64,000 bases of DNA from Setaria digitata. Its lineage: Eukaryota; Nematoda; Chromadorea; Rhabditida; Setariidae. Both the position numbers and the translations under genes were made by a program. Under the pieces are notes generated by a model. It did not search any database and was not told where the DNA came from. It was given only the letters and a program-made list of their open reading frames with translations. The DNA is taken from assembly GCA_003640385.1 (NCBI GenBank), contig RCAB01000091.1, positions 62,001 to 126,000 on the forward strand. The letters are read 5' to 3'. How positions within the stretch are numbered: the first letter of the stretch is position 1; each line of letters starts with the position of its first letter. Below are positions 57,071 to 64,000 of this stretch, piece by piece.

Positions 57071-60000
57071 CTATAAAAAGAGCAACTTCCAGAAAAAGCC
57101 TCTACAGATGCACTCAAAGATTAGATTTTTTCAACTTCTGGCTGTTTCAGAAAAATAACTCTTCGGGACTTCACAGACAAGATGAGTAAGGAAGAACAGT
57201 GAGGAAGAAGTATGACGAAGTTCTGGTAATGAAACAACAGGTAGGCGACACAATTTAGGTATCGGTTGTTGTAGCAATGAATCAGCTTATTGTCAATAGG
57301 AAATAGTTCATACAGGTGATGATGAAGGCACTTAACTGATGATGACAAAGCGGTGAGTTAGGAACCGATAAGAAATGAGTTGGTAAGGAGGAAGGGAAAG
57401 GCTGAAGCAACAAAAGTTAATTAGGCTTTAACATGGCTCTGCCCTAATTTAAGCTCTTTTTCTTTTTCGTCAGATAATTGCGAATTTTCCAAAAGTTCAA
57501 ACGTTTGAATGAATCCTGAAAAGAAATAAATTATGTAAAAGGAATAGCAATGACGAAGTTTGTGGCGAGCGAACGGTTGTGTGATAATGAGTTGCTGATT
57601 ATAACAAACATCCGATGATAACACTGTCAGCCAATGATTCATCCAGTTTCTTGTCAATAAAAAACGACGGAACGATTCATGTGAGCAAATATGGAAAAAA
57701 AAAAGGAACAAAATTGGAACGTATAGTGAAATTGAACAATTCAGAATTTAGTTTAGAAGATTGGAGAGAAAGAGATAGCGTAACTAATTAGGAAGAACTC
57801 ATCTTTTACAAAGTATATTCGTTAATAAATTATTCGTTCAGCATGCTCCAGGGAAATTTCAGCACTTACAAATCAACGGAAAAATGGAAAAAAAAATCAG
57901 AAGAGTAGTAAAATAAATTCAGCACTAAGAACAAAAAGGAAGCGATCACTTTTTGATAACATTGATACTGCTGTTAAGTGTAATACTCCAGGAAGAAGCG
58001 CTGCTTTTGTCAGTGTGAAACCATTTTAAAATATGAGGAGAAATGAAAAACGACATTCAGGGGAGAAAAATTCGACTATTTTTAACAACGGGAAAAAATT
58101 ACCTGAAAGCCATATTCAAAACAAAAAAAAAAGGAAAGAAAAAAAATGATTGCTAGATAATTTTGTTTTAAAAGAGACTTAGAACCGGAAAGTTTTAGAT
58201 TAAAGGTGATAAGAAGAAAGATTAAAACACTTATTAGAGGGAGACCGAACGGCTATCATCGGTTATCCATCAGGGGAAAGAGTGTCTCTTTTAGGAAGCT
58301 CTCCAGACCGGGTCGGGGAACGAACAGGTAAGATAAGCAAGAATGTAATGGTGCATCTGAAGATTCGAAATATTCTAAAAGCATGCTTCCTTCATTAGTC
58401 TTTGAATAATCTAGTGAAACCTAATTTAAGTTGTAGTATTACAACATCTCGGATCGTCTGCCGAGCGAAATAAGCGACACCAACATCAAAAAAATTCGCT
58501 TGATTCACTTACTAATGAGGCTGTTTTTTGAACACATGATGAAATAAATTTTCACCACTGTTATTTTTGAAATTATTCACGAAATAAGAACAATTGAATA
58601 AAGAATCCCATCCTACTGTTAAAGCAATTGCAGTCAGAATAAGAGCATAGAATTTTTCCATTTTGGAATTTCATATAATTGTTGCCTGCTCAGAAAACAA
58701 AATCTCGAAATCTCGAGTCGAAGAAATAAACAGATGCGGGAAATGAGAATAACCGAATAAAGAATTTCGTGAAAAAAAAAATGACCAAATGCAATAAAAG
58801 TAAGGCAGAAATAAGAAATTAAGAAGGAAAGATGAAAAATGAATAAGCGGTTGGTATCTACCAAATTTTTGATGAACTTACACAAATAAGGGGGGTTTTC
58901 TCACTTTTAATTCAATAAAATAACAAGAGCAAGAGTAATAAGAGGACGAAGATAGAAAGTCAGGATAATTAAAAGGAAAGGAAGGTACATGTGGTTATGT
59001 GGCGCTCTGTGCCAATTATCTGCGCATATTTAATCATCTGAAAAATTATCATGCGCTATTTCCATGATGACTGTAAATCTTTTCACGAAGTTCCTCACAG
59101 GAGTTAAGAATTTTTTTTCGGCACATTAGTGTTCGTTTCTTCGATGAGACTTTCCGATCCGAAGGCGATAACTCTGCCGCGACATAAACGATGAAACTAA
59201 GTGACAAATGAAATTTGAGGCATTTCGAGCGAAAAAAAAAAAGAGACGTCCTCTTGATTTTAGTATTGGAAAAAAGAAACAGCCTCATCTTTTTTCTTTT
59301 TTTTAAATAGATTTGCTATTTTTCGTAATCCTTCTCTAGATTATTTTTACCAGTACTTCAGAATTGAACTTGGATTGAACCAGAGAAGGAAAAGGGAAAC
59401 ATGATGATAGTCTCAAACATATCATTGAAAAGTAAAACTTTTTACGAGATGAATTTACGTTCTATTCTGAAAAATTAAAAACATAGAAAGGTGTTCTAAA
59501 ACTATCTGTTCAGTGATTAATAAAGCAAAAAAAAAAAGACAGACAAATTCGAGTCTTCCCAAGTGGTATGTCTCATTACCGGAAAAATTGACAAGTAGTT
59601 CAGTGGTTTTCCGGATCATCTCTACATAATTATTTTATTTACAAATCAAAAAGTTCGGGAAATTTCATGACTGAGAATGTTTTATGTAAAAAATTGAAAC
59701 TTTTTTTTTTTACAAAGGAGATAGTATTGAAGCAATACACCCCTTCTACCATCACAATGGAATCAAAATTCATTACAGATCGATCGGTCGTATATTGAAC
59801 GAGTCCGACAGGAAGGCGCTATGCGCTGTAGGAATTATACTAAAATTCCATTCTATTGATTACATACAACAGTGTTTCGTCCTATCATTGTGGACATTCC
59901 AGAAAAAAGAATTTAAAAATTAGTAACATAAGGAGAACTTTAACGACTCTTTCGAACATTAATCCAGAAGTAAATGACTTCATCAAAAACTTCACTCATT

Positions 60001-63000
60001 TTTTTCGAACAGATGACGTAGTTTTTTGAAATTTAAATGGTTTCGGTGAAGCGGTAAGCATATAAGTAGCGGAGCGATTAAATGAGTTTCCAACACGGTA
60101 AAATCAATTTTTACTACTTCGTCTTCTCTGTTTTGTAAAAAGGAAAGAAAAGAGAGGGTACTGACCATGAGATGAATGGCTACTACGAATCCCCACACAA
60201 CTGTTCGCCAATTTATCCTTTTTTAAAACTGATTCTAAGGAGCGCTCTTTTCACTCCGTGTCACGTCGGCAAGTAGAAAGGTTGAAAGTTTGCCAGGTAG
60301 CTGTCGTAGTAGCAGCTAACTTGAAATGATTTATTCCAGCAATTCAGCACTGCCAGGAAGCGTATGCAGAAGTTTTGCTTCGTCGCTATTCGTCATTTAT
60401 CATAAAATCTTCAACTACTGCAAATATTACTGCTATCTGCAGAGAAGACCACTGCCAAGGAAGTAGATGGGTCGAGAGGAGGTCAGGTTAAAGGACAGCG
60501 AAAACTTCCGGAAAATCAGTGTAATCTAACAGAAAGATACGAATAGGAATTATCGACTTTTTATTATGATACTCTCACAAAGGGCGCCTCTTAGAAAATG
60601 AATGTTAAGAGCTCATTTGAAAACTCAGGCAGATATAATAAGGGAATCTAGGAACATGAAATCAAAGCTGATGTTCGAGTTCGGGCTCGAGCTCGAGTTC
60701 AAGTGAGAGTGGTCAGAGAGTGGACAGCTGCTTTCCTGCTTCTCTGTGCATTGATGTAAGTGTGCCTCCACGGAGGGAAGACAAACAGAGGAAGGAAATG
60801 AGGACGTTTGGGAAAGCTTGTGGAGAGGGCACCCGCGGCAGGCATGTTTTTTCTACTTGTATCGAGGTTAGGAGGATACAAAAGTGAGGGTAATATACTG
60901 AAGACGTGAGACGTAGACTATGACTTGGATAGTAACAACTAAACACGTGTACTAAGCGCAGACGTGAATAGCAATAAGTGAACGCTCGGACCAGGCGTAC
61001 GTACATCTAAAGAATAAATGAAGTCCGAACATTCAGAGCAACATCGAATCAGGCCAGGCAAGTAGGTGAAATCCCAAGAAAGTTTGTTCAAAAAAGAAAA
61101 GAATTCGCTGAAATGTGCTATCTCTCTACCACAAGTGAACTAATAAGTGAAGAGCAAAGTTCAATTTATTGACATAAAGGCCAAATTAAAATCCTGAAAT
61201 GTTCTACTCCTGCCTCTGTTTCCCTATAGGAGAACTTTAATTTGAAATCGGACATTAACCCATTTTTCAGCCCTTCAGGCTGACCATACCTTAAATAGAA
61301 ACGAAATTCTGATCGTTTAAGGCTACTTTCTAATAGAGTTATTTTTCTGTTGTCATTTAGGGATCACTTGTTAAACTTATCGCCGCTGTAATCATATCTT
61401 ATCAGTTGTGCTGCAAAAAGACTATCAAATAAACAACTGCTCTCCCATGGTCATTTCTTTTCACTTAGTGTAAGTTTTCGCAAAGATGAGAGATATTTTG
61501 ATAAACTTATTTCTAATGATGCCTATGTTAATTCTTAGAACGAATTAACTCTTTTTCTATTAAACGAGTGACCCTTGACCGATCAGGGTATCCACTGGGT
61601 TCAACCCTGCCTGAACAGTTCAATTTATTTCACTTATACTTTTATATTTAAAGTATTTATGTGCTAGGAGCGAAAGTTCAGTAATAAAAAAAGGTTCGAG
61701 CAAAGAGGAGCTGGAAAAAGAGATCTATGAAAGGAAGAAATTTGTTCATAGATTAAATTTGAATAGATGCTATGACTCTCGAAAAATCCTTTTCTTCGCC
61801 TAATTTTTTCTTTTCCGTTTAATGAATAAGTGGAGGAAAGAGAGCCAAGTAAAGGAATTGGTTAGAAAAAACGAGAGGAAAAGAGGCACTTTGCTGGATT
61901 TCCGCTCGAGAAACCGAAGACTGTTTGTGAGAGACCGAATTGATAGGTTCAATTCTCGCAGCCACTCCTCACCACTTCATTCCGCCATTATTAAGCAAAT
62001 AATTGGAGCAAAAAAGACATGGGGAATGATTTGTTGTATATTAATTAAACAACATTGGCTTATGCACAATCAGTCATCCTTCACCAAGGACCTTTCGAAT
62101 TGCCGTTTCGTTCGTGACAGCCCTAAAGTCAACAAGACATATTGCTGGAACAGGTGAACGGAAGGAAATAATTGAATTTCCTTACGGGTCATAAAATGCA
62201 TGAAGAACTTTGGCGAATGGCAGATCGATAAGGTTTTCTTTTTTTTTTGAAAATATATTTTTCTTATTTTCACTTAAGAGATATGCTAAAAATATTTCAA
62301 GTGCGAGATTGTAGAAGTGAAAACGAAATAAAATTCGAAAAAAAAAGACAAATAATATTTGATAAAAAAGTTCTCCTCCAACGTCGTCATATTTCAGTAT
62401 TGCTATTACTGTTCCATGAAAAAAATGCCTCGAATCAAACGGTCTTGAAAGATTTTCAAACTTACTAAAATTTAAATTTAAATATTCGAAAAGGAAAAGC
62501 GTGTTGTAGTTAACCTCATCACCGTCTTACTTTTACAAGAAGGGCCAGCACTGGAAAATTAAAATTCAATGTTAATCCAAGAGTGACAGCAATTTTAGAT
62601 GAGATAACATCAAGAGACGGAAAATGAAACAAAAGCCTAGCTACAAATAACAAAGGTTGATACACATCCGTTCACCTGTTAACGAACATTAGCTAAATTA
62701 CTTAATTAGAGAAAAAAGCAATTGCACCTTTCTGGCAAGCAACTGTTTCTTCAAATTCACACTTCACTTCACTTTACTTTCTACAACTGTTCTTTGTCAT
62801 TTCATTTAATGATATAATGTGAAGTAATTTTGCGAGCACTCTAGCAAATCTCGAGAATAATATGAAATTTTCTCTACCTTTATGCACTTCTAATTAAATT
62901 ACAGAGAGAAAATGAACATTCGAGCTCAGAGGACTGAGAAATAATAAGTACCAAGCAAACAAACATTTGCCGAAATGATTAACTGTGCCGGGACAGATGT

Positions 63001-64000
63001 TTACAAAAAATTCACATTTGAATCTGAAGATGAAAAAGCATCATTAATGTTTAAGTATGCGTTCAAAAATAGATGAAAAGAAGATTGGTTCTTTTGTTCG
63101 AAAACGATTCAATTACAGAACATCTTAAATATCGAATAACACAAAGAGAAAAGGTATTCAAAATTGAATAAATTTTAGTCGACAAGGACAATGCGTGAGT
63201 CACACGGCAACGGTAGCTTTCAATCTCCGACAATAAACGAAATTACGACGGTGAAAAAGTAATAGTAGCAATGAATTCAGTGAAATTTGAGGCAGTGAAC
63301 ATTAAAGTCTTCTTTCAAGGATTTTCAGCTTTGCATCCTATGAACCGATCATTAGAAAACCATAACTGTCAAGACATTAATTGCAAGGTGTGTCCTCGGT
63401 GTGATAGTTGGTGACAACAAAATAGACTCGCAAAAGCGACCATTAAACAATCTCCAATTCTGGTTGGTTCCTTTTGCAGAAGAAAAAGGGCAGAGTGGGA
63501 GGTAATCCATAAAACTATAATCGCATACAAATCAAATTTCTGACTATGATTTTTTTACTAAAATATTTTACAACCAAATTTGAATGAATGAGATTCAAAA
63601 AAGACAAAACTAAAGGAAAGAAAATTGAATATTCAATTAATCACATCAAAAAACCCTCGCCTAGGCAGACCCTATTTAACATGAAGTTTACATGAGTCGA
63701 TTTCAAGCAATTTTTTCAAAATTAAACGCTTTTTAACGAAGAAAAATGACAGAATTTGCTTTATTAGTTAAATGAGTCGAGTCTCACTTTATCATTACGG
63801 TGTCATATTTTCCTCACATAAATTTGCTAAAGGAATTTAGAGGATTTTTTGCAAGATGTACGCAATAAAAGAATTCAGAGAAGTTTCTGATATTCTGTTC
63901 TGTCAAATTCTGCAGAAGTGTAGATGTCGACTCTTCTTAGGGGGAGTAAATCAAATTAAATGCGTCAACTGAGAGCTTTATTAAAAAAAGATTAGGCGTA
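57071..64000. other. Probable large intron of the long cadherin isoform
   Basis: Nearly 7 kb with no recognised exon on either strand, bounded on the left by the acceptor of the long-form exon at 57070. Frames such as minus 59288-59049 and minus 61006-60713 lack cadherin or other known motifs. A stretch around 60200-60980 is richer in G and C than its surroundings and could hold regulatory sequence; nothing specific can be assigned. Confidence 0.5.

Noticed and set aside
60670..60705. CTCGAG-rich palindromic run as an origin or operator
   Set aside because: Simple repeated hexamer with no other supporting feature in a eukaryotic intron.
61571..61621. GGGTTCAACCC segment resembling a tRNA T-arm
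   Set aside because: The neighbouring sequence does not fold into acceptor, D and anticodon arms.

Overview
This window is nuclear DNA of a parasitic-type nematode, most likely a filarial or other spirurine worm. The basis is AT-rich sequence with short exons, nematode-type TTTCAG 3' splice sites, probable spliced-leader acceptors directly in front of start codons, and six animal genes whose closest known relatives are Caenorhabditis genes. The species cannot be named from the sequence. No bacterial, Wolbachia, viral, transposon or CRISPR sequence was recognised.

Layout, left to right. (1) 1-1603, minus: WAVE/SCAR actin regulator (wve-1), 3' end off the window. (2) 2067-3714, plus: AP endonuclease (exo-3), divergent from wve-1 across about 460 bp. 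(3) 6281-26613, plus: a laminin alpha chain of the two-L4 alpha1/2 type (lam-3-like). I resolved it into 57 phase-consistent exons giving about 3,350 residues. (4) 27316-30100, minus: a serine racemase, 8 exons, 322 residues, convergent with the laminin. (5) 31370-37280, minus: p90 ribosomal S6 kinase (rskn-1) with both kinase domains complete but the start codon not found. (6) 37281-45367: about 8 kb with no recognisable gene, holding microsatellites and a diverged copy of part of the first recognised RSK exon. (7) 45368-57070 and beyond, minus: a classical cadherin (hmr-1), 22 exons and 1,246 residues for the short form, plus one exon of a longer form whose other exons lie past the window. 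(8) 57071-64000: no recognisable exon, probably the large intron of the long cadherin form.

The genes fit a theme of epithelial and neuronal architecture. WAVE drives Arp2/3 actin assembly, cadherin with catenins anchors actin at junctions, and laminin builds the basement membrane. RSK is an ERK-pathway kinase; exo-3 is DNA repair and serine racemase is amino-acid metabolism. As I recall, all six C. elegans orthologues lie on chromosome I and the RSK and serine racemase genes are neighbours there (T01H8.1 and T01H8.2), so the window looks like a piece of that ancestral linkage group.

Most notable: two alternative first coding exons of the cadherin gene feeding one shared exon in the same phase, as in C. 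elegans HMR-1A/HMR-1B; several GC-AG introns; a furin-type RKRR site inside laminin LG3; an unresolved or alternatively spliced LG3-LG4 linker; a duplicated RSK exon segment; and two unmerged contig overlaps, each with one N, that are probably assembly artefacts.
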